From positions 1 to 64,000 of the forward strand of contig JBJEKJ010000099.1 in NCBI GenBank assembly GCA_051878575.1: a DNA stretch of 64,000 nucleotides, written 5' to 3'. Shown here in pieces: positions 18,517 through 27,332 of the stretch. This DNA is from CALZFJ01 sp051878575 (GTDB taxonomy: Bacteria > Bacteroidota > Bacteroidia > Bacteroidales > Muribaculaceae). Both the position numbers and the translations under genes were made by a program. Each line of letters begins with the position of its first letter. The first letter of the stretch is position 1. A model generated the notes under the pieces. It worked only from the letters and a program-made list of their open reading frames with translations. It was not told where the DNA came from and made no database searches.

Positions 18517-18527
18517 GGAAGCCTTCG

Positions 18528-18557
18528 TTATGCATGGATTATGCATATATTATGCAA
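18528..18557. promoter_or_regulatory. Three helically phased TTATGCAT repeats, possible operator
   Basis: TTATGCAT at 18528 and 18539 and TTATGCAA at 18550 repeat with a strict 11-bp period, one helical turn. They end 34 bp upstream of the -33 box of the T9SS operon promoter. The palindromic ATGCAT core suggests a DNA-binding protein site array. The regulator is unknown. Confidence 0.5.
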
Positions 18558-18591
18558 TTGTGCCATAAATGGGCGATTTATTGCCAAAGTG

Positions 18592-18623
18592 TTTGCCGAT
18601 AAAGAAATAATCAGTATATTTGT
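18592..18623 (+). promoter_or_regulatory. Promoter of T9SS cargo operon
   Basis: TTTG (18592-18595), 20 nt, TATATTTG (18616-18623): a perfect Bacteroidetes promoter. The predicted start near 18630 gives a leader of about 110 nt before the ATG at 18740. Confidence 0.8.
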
Positions 18624-18739
18624 CACAAGAATATTAGTTGACATATCCGGTGCGAGGCGTGCCGGGCGTCAATATAAAAAGGTATATATTTCAGTGTAAG
18701 CCCTGCGTATAAAGAATTTAACTAAGAACAAGAATAAAT

Positions 18740-21112
18740 ATGAGAAAGATTTTTAGCTTATTGCTAATGCAAGGTGTTGCCGCCGTGGCCATTGCAGGTG
18801 CCCCGGCCGCCGCCGATCGTGCTAATGTGAAAGTCTATGAGGCCCCCGAGGTGATATCAACCGAGGCTTTGGGCAGTGAACTGAGGCTTCAGGTGGTGAA
18901 ACTGCCCGACGGCACCCTTCGCAAGCGTGTGGTGAGCGCCTTTGGCAGCTCACAACAGCCTGCGGTGGAGATTTCGCCGAAGTCGGTGATTCGTGCCGAG
19001 GCTACGGCTCAGGGAGTGCCATTCCATGAGAATTTTGAGTCGTGGGACGGAAAGACCTACGACTGGATTCCCGAGGGATGGACCGACGTGTCGAAAGTTG
19101 ACCCACCTAACGTGGCGCCCGAGGATCATGGCATCAACCCTACGTGGCAGGTGGAGTCTCCGAGTTGGGACGTGAGCATCGACGGCAAGTATTTTGCCCG
19201 TATTGCCAACCACTATTATTCCGACAAGGAGACGGGCGCGCTCGTCAACAAGCCTCAGGATGAGTGGCTCATTACTCCCACTGTGCGGCTTGAGGAGGAT
19301 AATTGGCTCTATTTCTACCTCTGCTATCACCCCGGATGGGTGTTCTTCAACTCGCAGAACTACACTTTCACGAGCTTGAACAACGTGATGCAGGTGCAGA
19401 TTTCCGACGATGGAGGCGCCACATGGACGATGCTGTGGAGCTGCCTTGAGGATGCGCAGAAATACACGCAAAGGGAGCTTATGAACAGCCTTGCGTCGCT
19501 CACCGGCACATGGATTCCGGTACGGGTGCCGCTCACCGACTATGCCGGCAAGGATGTGAAGGTGGCCTTCAGATATGTGGGCATCAACGGCGAGTCGATG
19601 GTTATCGACGCCGTGTCGATAAAGAAGCCCGAGCCACAGGCTTACTACACGATACCTATCGGCTCGTTCTATAGCGGTTTCGACGTGAACCAGACATTGC
19701 CCGAGAAAAGCAGCCTGCTGTGCGGGCCGTTCAAGCCCATCACATTCTACAATGTGTCGAATATCGACTGCGAGACCTTCAAGTGGGAGTATGTCGATGA
19801 GGACGGCAATAAGGCTGAGACCGACGCCGAGGACCTGAGCGTGACCTATGAGCCCGGAGAGTATGACGTCCCGTCGCTGACCGGAACCGCCGGAACAAAT
19901 GCCACCTCGACGTATGCAATCGACTGCGACTTCATACGCGCCGGTGGCAGCAATGCCGTGACCACAGCCGAAGGAAAGGTGGAATACGGCGCCTGCAACT
20001 ATAATACGAAAAAAGGCGTGGGCTACTACAACGTGTCGGGAAGTTTCCTTTTCGGAACCGGCAGCGACAGCTTCTGGACGTCGTATATCAATATGGACAA
20101 CGTGAAGGTGAAGCTGACGGCTATCTGCAACTATTTCCCCGCTCCCAACCACTCCTATTGCTTCGACAAGGTGTGGGTGAGCGCCATTGCGTTCGCCAAG
20201 CCTGAGGCTATGTTCTCGCTTGAAATCAGAAGGGTGCTCGGCAACGGTACTATCGAGAGTACTCCGATTGCGGTGGCCGATTGCCGCGGCTCGGATCTTA
20301 TCAATACCACTCGCGACGGAATCATCTATGCAACCTTGCCTTTCGACCTCGGACGCTATGTGACAGTCGACACCGGCTTGTTCATGAAGCTCACCGGATT
20401 CACCGACGCACAGAATGTGTCGGAGTTTGCCGCGCTCAGCCAGCTTGTGCCAAATGCCGATGGCACAAACTATGCCTATATCTACCTCACCGGATACCTC
20501 GGCGACCAGACCGACGACCTGCTGATTCCGGCATCGCACATCAATAGCTCGGCAGGTGTGCTTAACACTGCCATGTGCTTCAATATGAACGCCAATTTCA
20601 CTTGGATTGAGTGCAACGACCCATATTTCTATGCTGCCGAGCAGAAGCAGTCGAAGGGACTGAAATTCTACACTCAGTTCCGTGCCGAGGACTTCACTAT
20701 CACCGGCGATGGTGTGGGCGATTGGATTACATATAAGTTTGGAACTTATAATGAGGAGACGAGCCAGCAGCTGCTCACGCTCACCGTGGCTGAGAACACC
20801 GGGCACAATCGCCAGAGCGACGTGTCGGTGTCGGTTCCGGGCTCCACTTGCGTGGTGCAGGTGATGCAGGACGGCCCGCTGGGTGGTGTGGCTGCCGTGA
20901 AGATTACGAAGTCGGCAAGATTTGAGGGCGAGAACCTCGTTCTCACCGGAGCCGGAGGCACCACGGTGGCCGTCTACAACGCTATGGGTGTGAAACTTGC
21001 CGAGCAGGCAGTGGAAGGCGACAATGCCGTTGTGGGCGTGCCTGTGGCAGCATCGTCGGGACTCTATGTGCTTAAGTTCAGCGACGGAACGGCAGTGAAA
21101 GTGATTAGATAA
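18740..21112 (+). CDS. T9SS-secreted protein with choice-of-anchor J-like domain
   Basis: 790-aa surface or secreted protein. The signal peptide is residues 1 to about 22 (GVAAVAIAGAPAAA). From about residue 95 there is a MAM/choice-of-anchor-J-like region (FHENFESW, IPEGWTDVS, QDEWLITPTV, AFRYVGI), a beta-sandwich often found on extracellular proteases and adhesins. The middle is beta-rich and unassigned. The last 70 residues form a T9SS type A sorting domain (VAVYNAMGVKLAEQAV, SGLYVLKFSDG, VKVIR). No catalytic motif is visible. First of two cargo genes, 34 nt apart. Confidence 0.8.
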   Translation: MRKIFSLLLMQGVAAVAIAGAPAAADRANVKVYEAPEVISTEALGSELRLQVVKLPDGTLRKRVVSAFGSSQQPAVEISPKSVIRAEATAQGVPFHENFESWDGKTYDWIPEGWTDVSKVDPPNVAPEDHGINPTWQVESPSWDVSIDGKYFARIANHYYSDKETGALVNKPQDEWLITPTVRLEEDNWLYFYLCYHPGWVFFNSQNYTFTSLNNVMQVQISDDGGATWTMLWSCLEDAQKYTQRELMNSLASLTGTWIPVRVPLTDYAGKDVKVAFRYVGINGESMVIDAVSIKKPEPQAYYTIPIGSFYSGFDVNQTLPEKSSLLCGPFKPITFYNVSNIDCETFKWEYVDEDGNKAETDAEDLSVTYEPGEYDVPSLTGTAGTNATSTYAIDCDFIRAGGSNAVTTAEGKVEYGACNYNTKKGVGYYNVSGSFLFGTGSDSFWTSYINMDNVKVKLTAICNYFPAPNHSYCFDKVWVSAIAFAKPEAMFSLEIRRVLGNGTIESTPIAVADCRGSDLINTTRDGIIYATLPFDLGRYVTVDTGLFMKLTGFTDAQNVSEFAALSQLVPNADGTNYAYIYLTGYLGDQTDDLLIPASHINSSAGVLNTAMCFNMNANFTWIECNDPYFYAAEQKQSKGLKFYTQFRAEDFTITGDGVGDWITYKFGTYNEETSQQLLTLTVAENTGHNRQSDVSVSVPGSTCVVQVMQDGPLGGVAAVKITKSARFEGENLVLTGAGGTTVAVYNAMGVKLAEQAVEGDNAVVGVPVAASSGLYVLKFSDGTAVKVIR

Positions 21113-21146
21113 TAGATATTACATCTCCAAAAAACATAAGGAATAT

Positions 21147-22835
21147 ATGAGAAAGCATGTAATTTTATTGTGCGCGTGCGCTATGGCTATTGGCGCTCAG
21201 GCCGGCAACACGGTGTATCCCGTGGCTAAGAGAGTGGCTCCGAAGACTTCCACAAAAGCTGTGGCCGCTCCTACCGATGTGCATTTTGCCTTGCCCGAAG
21301 GCTGCTTCTGGTTTGGCGACATAGGTGCGAGAAGCAGTTATTACTACTATATGTGCAGCTCGATTGTAGCGCCGGCACACACGCCCATCACTATCAAGAA
21401 TGACGGCTCGGCCGAGGGTGAGTATACCTGGGCATACTGCGACCCCACTCACTACAGCTATTCGATGAAAGACTTCAGCATGCTTAGTGCCGACACGCGT
21501 GACCTGACGTTCGAGTCAGATTGCTACAACTTCGTGCAGGTGCCCACGCTCACAAGGACACTCAACGGCACTTCCACCGATTGGACCATGCCCACCAACT
21601 ACTACCTGTCGCTGCTTCAATTTGGCGGCGTGCCGGGCGACTTCATCTATGGTAATGTGCCCGGTGAGGAGGAGAAAGGCCATTTCGGCTTCATGCAGTG
21701 GAACTTCAACTCGGCGTATGTGAACCTCTTTGCGAGCTCCGACCTGAAATCCTACGTTTTCGGCAAGGGCGGACAGACTACCGAGGCCGGAATCACCGGA
21801 TTGGCTGCGATGTTCCATCAGCCGGCGGCTCCCTACGTGATTCGCGGTGGCTTGAAGGCTTTCATGACGATTAGCTGCGACGACGATGCCGAGCTAACGG
21901 TGACGTTGCGCCGTGCCACGAAGGTGAGCGATGAGGAGTATGACCTCGGAGCCGAGCTCGGACACTGCACACTGAGTGGAACCGAGTTGAAGAAAATGAT
22001 CCGCGAGCCTATCGGCGACGACTATCTCGGATTCTTCACTTTCAAGGATTTCACTCTCACTAATGAGGAAGGCAATGAGGTATCGGTGATGCCGCTGACG
22101 ATAAATACGCCCATTGCGGTGGTGTTCAGCGGTTGGCAGTCGTCGAAATTCGAGAAATTCGAGATTTTCACCAATGAGCAGGTGCTCGACAGCAATAAGC
22201 AATACGACGCTATCGGCAACTCACGCATAGAGACGTCGACGTTCTGGACAGGCGGCCCCTACGGCAACAAGGCTAAGGCCCGATTCAAGAACTTTGTGGG
22301 CGTGGTGACGCTTGATGCCTTCTTCCCCATTCTCCACGTCGATGCCGAGGGCTATGACGCTCCTGCCGAGGGTGGTACGCAGTCGTTCAAAGTCGACCGC
22401 TATCAATATGCGGCTGAAGAGTCGTTTGCTGCCACATGCGAGGCCGATTGGGTAACATGCAAGGCCTCTTATGAGAAGGGGGTACGCAATTATGGCGGCG
22501 TGCTCGAAATCACTGTCGAGCCCAACGAGGGCGAGGCCCGCAGTGCCGTGGTTGTGCTTACCGATACCGATGGCTCGCGCACTGAGTTCGTGGTGACACA
22601 GGCAGCGTCGGCAGGTGTCGATGGCGTGGCTTCCGATGCGGCAAGCGCAGCGCTTGAGGGTGGTAGCCTCGTGGTGCGTGGCTATGCCGGAATGGTCGAG
22701 GTGTATGGTGCTTCGGGAATGCTCGTGAAGTCGCTCAATGTCGATGGTGAGACAGCGGTTTCGGTAGCCGAGCTTCCAAGCGGAGTCTACTTCGTGCGCT
22801 TCGATAATGGCAATGTGTCGCGTTTCATAAAGTAG
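21147..22835 (+). CDS. T9SS-secreted protein with BACON-like domain
   Basis: 562-aa surface or secreted protein with a short signal peptide (LLCACAMAIGAQAG). The N-terminal 390 residues are beta-rich, aromatic and unassigned. Residues about 395-485 resemble a BACON domain (EGGTQSFKVDR, CEADWVTCKA, RSAVVVLTDTDG, FVVTQAA), a carbohydrate- or mucin-associated beta-sandwich common in gut Bacteroidetes. The C-terminus is a T9SS type A sorting signal (VEVYGASGMLVKSL, SGVYFVRFDNG). The ribosome site ATAAGGAAT precedes the ATG. It shares N-terminal flavour and the operon with the preceding gene; terminated at 22890-22933. Confidence 0.8.
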   Translation: MRKHVILLCACAMAIGAQAGNTVYPVAKRVAPKTSTKAVAAPTDVHFALPEGCFWFGDIGARSSYYYYMCSSIVAPAHTPITIKNDGSAEGEYTWAYCDPTHYSYSMKDFSMLSADTRDLTFESDCYNFVQVPTLTRTLNGTSTDWTMPTNYYLSLLQFGGVPGDFIYGNVPGEEEKGHFGFMQWNFNSAYVNLFASSDLKSYVFGKGGQTTEAGITGLAAMFHQPAAPYVIRGGLKAFMTISCDDDAELTVTLRRATKVSDEEYDLGAELGHCTLSGTELKKMIREPIGDDYLGFFTFKDFTLTNEEGNEVSVMPLTINTPIAVVFSGWQSSKFEKFEIFTNEQVLDSNKQYDAIGNSRIETSTFWTGGPYGNKAKARFKNFVGVVTLDAFFPILHVDAEGYDAPAEGGTQSFKVDRYQYAAEESFAATCEADWVTCKASYEKGVRNYGGVLEITVEPNEGEARSAVVVLTDTDGSRTEFVVTQAASAGVDGVASDAASAALEGGSLVVRGYAGMVEVYGASGMLVKSLNVDGETAVSVAELPSGVYFVRFDNGNVSRFIK

Positions 22836-22889
22836 CGCGTCACGCAGCCGCCTCTATGCGGAGCGGCGACGATATATGAAATGATAATT

Positions 22890-22933
22890 AAGGCTTCAAG
22901 GGTCGGTGGATTGCGACTTTTGGAGCCTTTTTT
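22890..22933 (+). terminator. Terminator of T9SS cargo operon
   Basis: A 10-bp stem with one G-T pair (22890-22899 with 22920-22929) has a 20-nt loop and is followed by a run of T residues. Confidence 0.75.
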
Positions 22934-22936
22934 AGC

Positions 22937-23007
22937 GCGCGTTCCGAGACTTTCAAAATCAGCTCAAAATATCCGCCTCTACGGTCCCAAAAATTTAAGG
23001 AACGCGC
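22937..23007. repeat. 9-bp inverted repeat, 53-nt spacer
   Basis: GCGCGTTCC (22937-22945) and GGAACGCGC (22999-23007) are perfect inverted repeats in the otherwise featureless stretch between the T9SS operon and lpxB. Role unknown. Confidence 0.45.
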
Positions 23008-23147
23008 TCTAATTCCGTAGGCAAGTTGCGAAAAAATCCCCGAAAAATGAGGAAACTACGCCTTTTGTGCCGCCATGGAATGCTAAAGTCGGGAAAATTC
23101 ATTACTTTTGTAGGAAAACTGCAAGACAGCATAACATTTTACCGAAG

Positions 23148-24308
23148 ATGAGATACTTTTTGATAGCCGGAGAAGCATCGGGCGACATCCATGCCGCCGA
23201 GCTGATAAAGGCGATTCGCATGAACGACCCGTCGGCCGAGTTCATATTTTTCGGCGGCGACATGATGGCGTCGGCTGCCGGAGTGCAGCCGGTGGTGCAC
23301 TATCGCGAGATGGCCTTCATGGGCTTTATCGAGGTGGCGAGGCACTTGCCCGCCATACTCGGATTCATGCGCACGGCGCGTCAGTGCATCGACTCGTGGC
23401 ATCCCGACGCGCTCATTCTCGTGGACTATCCGTCGTTCAACCTCAAGGTGGCAAAATATGCCGCCACGAAGGGCGTGAGGTCGTTCTATTTCATCTCGCC
23501 TAAGGTGTGGGCATGGAAGGAGCACCGAGTGAGGCAGATAAAGGAGTACATCACCGAGATGTATTCGATACTGCCCTTTGAGCCCGAGTTTTTTGAGAGC
23601 AGGCATCAGTATCATGTGGAATATGTGGGGAATCCCACTGTGAAGGAGATAGCTGAGGCAAGGCCGGCCTTTGCCGACGCCGCCGCGTTCCGCAAGGACT
23701 ACGGCCTGCATCCCGACGCGCCTATAGTGGCTGTGGTGCCGGGCTCACGCCGCAAGGAGATTGCCGACAATCTGCCGGCGATGGTGAGAGCGTGTGAGAT
23801 GATAGGAGGCTTGCAGGTGGTGATTGCCGGAGCTCCGGGAGTCGACGCCGGGCTATATGGCAAGGTGCTTGCCGGCAGTGACTGCCGCACCGACTATCCG
23901 GTGCTGTTTGGCAAGTCGTTTGAGATATTGCACCATTCACGTGCGGCACTTGTCACCTCGGGCACTGCCACGCTCGAGACTGCCGTGATAGGCACGCCGC
24001 AAGTGGTGTGCTACCGCATGAATGGCAGTCCGCTGCTCTATGGCATCTACAAGCGCATGCTCAAAGTGCGCCATGTGTCGCTGCCCAATCTTGTGGTCGA
24101 CGCGCCGATGGTGCCAGAGCTGCTGTTGCACTATTGCAGCAGTGAGAATATTTGCGCCGAGTTGCGCAAGCTGATAGCCGACACTCCCGAGCGCAAGGCG
24201 ATGCTTAGTGGCTATGGCCGCATGATGGAGATTCTTGGCGATGGCGACTGCGCGGCCAATGCCGCCCGTGGCATAGTGGAGTGCCTGAAAAATTCGATGG
24301 AAAATTGA
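23148..24308 (+). CDS. lpxB: Lipid-A-disaccharide synthase
   Basis: GT19 enzyme that condenses UDP-2,3-diacylglucosamine with lipid X at the inner-membrane face, 386 aa. The N-terminus MRYFLIAGEASGDIHAA is diagnostic. Other LpxB motifs are FFGGDMM, MGFIEV, DYPSFNLKVAKYA, YFISPKVWAWKEHR and VPGSRRKEI. The C-terminal part has VTSGTATLETAVIGTPQVVCYR. The frame runs upstream to 23067, but the family start is the ATG at 23148. It is followed after 16 nt by the tyrosine phosphatase gene. Confidence 0.96.
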   Translation: MRYFLIAGEASGDIHAAELIKAIRMNDPSAEFIFFGGDMMASAAGVQPVVHYREMAFMGFIEVARHLPAILGFMRTARQCIDSWHPDALILVDYPSFNLKVAKYAATKGVRSFYFISPKVWAWKEHRVRQIKEYITEMYSILPFEPEFFESRHQYHVEYVGNPTVKEIAEARPAFADAAAFRKDYGLHPDAPIVAVVPGSRRKEIADNLPAMVRACEMIGGLQVVIAGAPGVDAGLYGKVLAGSDCRTDYPVLFGKSFEILHHSRAALVTSGTATLETAVIGTPQVVCYRMNGSPLLYGIYKRMLKVRHVSLPNLVVDAPMVPELLLHYCSSENICAELRKLIADTPERKAMLSGYGRMMEILGDGDCAANAARGIVECLKNSMEN

Positions 24309-24324
24309 GAAATCATTCGTCGTT

Positions 24325-24822
24325 ATGGAAAAGATGGAAAAGAAATACAAGATATTGTTTGTGTGTCTCGGCAATATATGTCGCTCACCGGCTGCCGAGG
24401 GCGTGATGCTAAGGCTCATTGAGGAGCGCAATCTTGTCGGCCGCATAGAGGTGGACTCGGCAGGAACCTACGGTGGCCATGCCGGCAGCCTCCCCGACCG
24501 TCGCATGCGTGTCCATGCAAGGAGCAGGGGCTACGAGCTGACACATCGCAGCCGTCGAGTGACGGGCGATGATTTCGAGCGGTTCGACCTTATTGTGGGC
24601 ATGGACGGCAGCAACGTCCACACGCTGCGCGAGATGGCGGCTACAATCGACGAGGCAAGGAAAATTGTGCCTATGGGACGCTTCATTCGCCGGTATCCCC
24701 ACTACGACCATGTTCCTGATCCCTATTATGAGGGCTCTGAGGGCTTCGAGCTCGTGCTCGACCTGCTCGAGGACTCCTGCGCGGCTCTGCTCGACCATAT
24801 TATAAATAATATCACTTTGTGA
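24325..24822 (+). CDS. Low-molecular-weight protein-tyrosine phosphatase
   Basis: Cytoplasmic phosphatase of the arsenate-reductase-like LMW-PTP family, 165 aa. The active-site loop CLGNICRSP (CX5R followed by Ser) is at residues about 15-22, and the general-acid loop is VPDPYYEG. In bacteria these enzymes often control exopolysaccharide tyrosine kinases, but none is adjacent here. The position directly behind lpxB suggests co-expression. An internal ATG at 24334 (MEKKYKILF) is also possible as start. Confidence 0.93.
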   Translation: MEKMEKKYKILFVCLGNICRSPAAEGVMLRLIEERNLVGRIEVDSAGTYGGHAGSLPDRRMRVHARSRGYELTHRSRRVTGDDFERFDLIVGMDGSNVHTLREMAATIDEARKIVPMGRFIRRYPHYDHVPDPYYEGSEGFELVLDLLEDSCAALLDHIINNITL

Positions 24823-24844
24823 GATAAAACAATAAAACTTTTTT

Positions 24845-26965
24845 ATGCCAATGAAATCAAAAGTATTGACGATTGCCGTGGCGGCTGCATTTTGCACCGC
24901 ATGCTCATCGGCTGATGTGACAAAGAACGACGTGAACAAGGATGATTTCGTGAATTATCCCGATGGCAACTATGTGTATGCCTTTAACGAGTCGGTGAAT
25001 CCCGAGGGACTCTCGCTGAGGGGCTCGATGTATGACTTGGTGTTCCCCGCACCTAAATCGGTGACGCTGCGCGAGGACTCTACCGCCATACCTGCCGTGG
25101 TGGGCATAGTTGCCGACGGCGATTTGGCGGTTGCCGCCGACTACTTGACCGAGAAACTTGCCGCCAATGGGGTGAGCCGCGACGACGAGGCCGGGTTCAA
25201 GATAAGGCTGGGCCTGATTGCCGACAAGTCGCACAACGACGAGTATTATGAGCTTACGGTTGACGGCGGTGCCGTGGCGATTGCCGGCAACAGCGCAATA
25301 GGCGTGCTCAATGGAGTGAAGACGCTTATTGCCGTGATGGAGCAGAATGGCGGTGCCGGCGCGAAGTTGTGCAATGCGGTGGTGAGTGACTATCCCGACT
25401 TGGAGCACCGCGGAATGATGCTCGACATCGTGCGCAACTACACCGAATTTGAGAATGTGAAGAAGGTAATCGACTATATCGCCTCCTACAAGCTGAATGT
25501 GTTTCATTTCCATATAGCCGACGATGAGGCGTGGAGACTTGACATTCCGGGTATTCCCGAGCTCACCGAGGTAGGCTCGTGCCGCACCAAGACCTACGAT
25601 GCCAAGAACGAGAAGTTCATGGAGATGCTCTATTCGGGTCAGGACCCCACTGTGGATTTGGAGGAGCGGTTCATCACCCGCGAGCAGTTTATCGAGTTGC
25701 TGAGGTATGCACGTTCGCGCGGAGTGGAGGTGGTGCCCGAAATCGACACTCCCGGACACTCGCGTGCTGCCATAATAGCCATGAAGGCTCGCTATGAGAA
25801 GTATGCGGCTACCGACGATGCCGAGGCGCTGCGCTACAAGATCTGGGACGACGCCGACACGTCGGTCTACAAATCGGCGCAGGGCTACACCGACGATGTG
25901 ATAAACGTGGCGCTGCCCGGCGTGTACAATTTCATGGAGAAGGTGTTCGATGAGATACATGCCATGTACAAGGAGGCCGGCATCAAGCTGCGAGTGTTCC
26001 ACTTTGGCGGCGATGAGGTGGCTCACGGAGCCCTTGAGGGCTCGCCGATGGTGCGCCGGTTCATGAAGGAGCATGGCATGACGAGCGTGAAGGAAGTGTC
26101 GGAATACTACGTCGACCGTATGGCTGAGTATGTGGCAAGCCGTGGCGTTCTCGCCGGTGGATGGCAGGAGGCCGCACTGAAGCACTCGCCCGAATTCGAC
26201 AGCCGTGTGGCGCCTCGCTATGGCATTGTGAACGCATGGAGCACTAACGGACGCAGCGACACTGTGCCCTACACGCTTGCCAACAGCGGATATCCTGTGG
26301 TGCTTAGCAACGTGCGCAATTTCTACCTCGACATGGTGTACACTCGTCATCAGGACGAGAACGGACTGCGCTGGGGCGGATGGTGCAATGAGTACACATC
26401 GTGGTGTGCGTTGCCTTTCAACAGCTATCGCTCGACTCGCGAGGGATGGAATGGCGAGGAGGAGGATCTTGGCCGCATTGCCGACGGCAAGCCCGCTCTT
26501 GCCGACCGCTCGGCGATAAAGGGCGTGCAGGCACAGCTTTGGTCGGAGACGATACGCAATTTCGCGATGGTGCAGAGCTATGTTTTCCCAAAAATCCTCG
26601 GACTCGTGGAGCGTGGTTGGAATGCGTCGCCGGCGTGGGGCGAGGGCTCTACTGATTTGGATCTTTTCAATGCCGAGCGCGCGCAATATAACTTGCGAAT
26701 AGGGCTCAAGGAGCTGCCGCGACTGAGCCGCAAGGGCATAGCTGTTCACATCAATCAGCCCGGCATAATCGTGGAGGATGGAATGCTCAAGGCAAATGCC
26801 TGCTATCCCGGCGTTGAGGTGCGCTACACGCTCGACGGCTCGGAGCCATCGGCCTCGTCGCCCGAGTGGACGGCACCGGTGTCGGTGGGCAGTTCCAAGC
26901 TCGTCAAGGCCAAGGCCTTCTACCTCGGCACAGAGAGCGTGACCACATATCTTTGGCTTGATTAG
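24845..26965 (+). CDS. GH20 beta-N-acetylhexosaminidase lipoprotein
   Basis: Removes terminal beta-linked GlcNAc/GalNAc from glycans, probably host mucin or peptidoglycan fragments; 706 aa. The lipobox is FCTACSS. Residues about 65-175 are the GH20 N-terminal domain. The TIM barrel starts at LEHRGMMLDIVRNY, and the catalytic Asp-Glu pair lies in FHFGGDEVAHG. Other motifs are FHFHIADDEAWRLDI and PEIDTPGHSRA. A C-terminal chitobiase-like domain follows (VRYTLDGSEPSASS). The start could also be the ATG at 24851. It is followed by a bidirectional terminator. Confidence 0.95.
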   Translation: MPMKSKVLTIAVAAAFCTACSSADVTKNDVNKDDFVNYPDGNYVYAFNESVNPEGLSLRGSMYDLVFPAPKSVTLREDSTAIPAVVGIVADGDLAVAADYLTEKLAANGVSRDDEAGFKIRLGLIADKSHNDEYYELTVDGGAVAIAGNSAIGVLNGVKTLIAVMEQNGGAGAKLCNAVVSDYPDLEHRGMMLDIVRNYTEFENVKKVIDYIASYKLNVFHFHIADDEAWRLDIPGIPELTEVGSCRTKTYDAKNEKFMEMLYSGQDPTVDLEERFITREQFIELLRYARSRGVEVVPEIDTPGHSRAAIIAMKARYEKYAATDDAEALRYKIWDDADTSVYKSAQGYTDDVINVALPGVYNFMEKVFDEIHAMYKEAGIKLRVFHFGGDEVAHGALEGSPMVRRFMKEHGMTSVKEVSEYYVDRMAEYVASRGVLAGGWQEAALKHSPEFDSRVAPRYGIVNAWSTNGRSDTVPYTLANSGYPVVLSNVRNFYLDMVYTRHQDENGLRWGGWCNEYTSWCALPFNSYRSTREGWNGEEEDLGRIADGKPALADRSAIKGVQAQLWSETIRNFAMVQSYVFPKILGLVERGWNASPAWGEGSTDLDLFNAERAQYNLRIGLKELPRLSRKGIAVHINQPGIIVEDGMLKANACYPGVEVRYTLDGSEPSASSPEWTAPVSVGSSKLVKAKAFYLGTESVTTYLWLD

Positions 26966-27030
26966 GTCTAAGTCGCAAATTGGCGGGGGACAGGCATAAA
27001 TTCTCTCTCGTCCCCCCCCTGAAGATGATA

Positions 27031-27078
27031 AAAGAGAATCGCAAGAAGCCTGAGGGGCAACTTGCGATTCTCTTTTTG
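27031..27078. terminator. Bidirectional terminator between GH20 gene and tRNA-Leu
   Basis: A 15-bp stem (27031-27045 with 27061-27075) with a 15-nt loop has T-tracts on both strands (TTTTTG on plus, TTTT on minus). It serves the GH20 gene from the left and the tRNA gene from the right. Confidence 0.85.
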
Positions 27079-27162
27079 TACTCGGAGCGGGACTTGAACC
27101 CGCACAGCCGCAATGGCCAAAGGATTTTAAGTCCTTCGTGTCTACCATTCCACCATCCGAGC
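27079..27162 (-). tRNA. tRNA-Leu (anticodon TAA)
   Basis: 84-nt tRNA read on the minus strand. The acceptor stem is GCTCGGA with TCCGAGT (one G-T pair at the end), discriminator A. The anticodon arm is AAGGA, loop CTTAAAA, TCCTT, giving anticodon TAA. A long class II variable arm is present, and the T-arm is GCGGG, TTCAAGT, CCCGC. CCA is not encoded. The terminator at 27031 follows directly. Confidence 0.95.
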
Positions 27163-27332
27163 AGCTTGTATAAGCCACAAAAGTGGGCGGTTGACGCCTG
27201 TGCGCTTAAAAGCGGTGCAAAGATACTAATTCAATTCGTCTTTTGCAAGACTTTGCCGAAAATTCGCCAATCCTCACCGCAAAATTCGGCTGAATGGCTG
27301 CTGATTACTCTTTTGAGATGTGTGTAGAGGGC

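Noticed and set aside
18950..20806. 618-codon open frame antisense to the first T9SS protein
   Set aside because: Same reason: no motif, biased composition, complete overlap with a well-supported gene.
27079..27162. tRNA-Leu as an integration site
   Set aside because: No integrase, no repeated tRNA 3' end within the window, and both flanks look chromosomal.
24905..27178. 757-codon open frame antisense to the GH20 hexosaminidase gene
   Set aside because: It mirrors the codon structure of the GH20 gene, runs through the tRNA gene, has no recognisable domain, and is His/Leu/Arg-rich as expected of an antisense shadow in GC-rich DNA.
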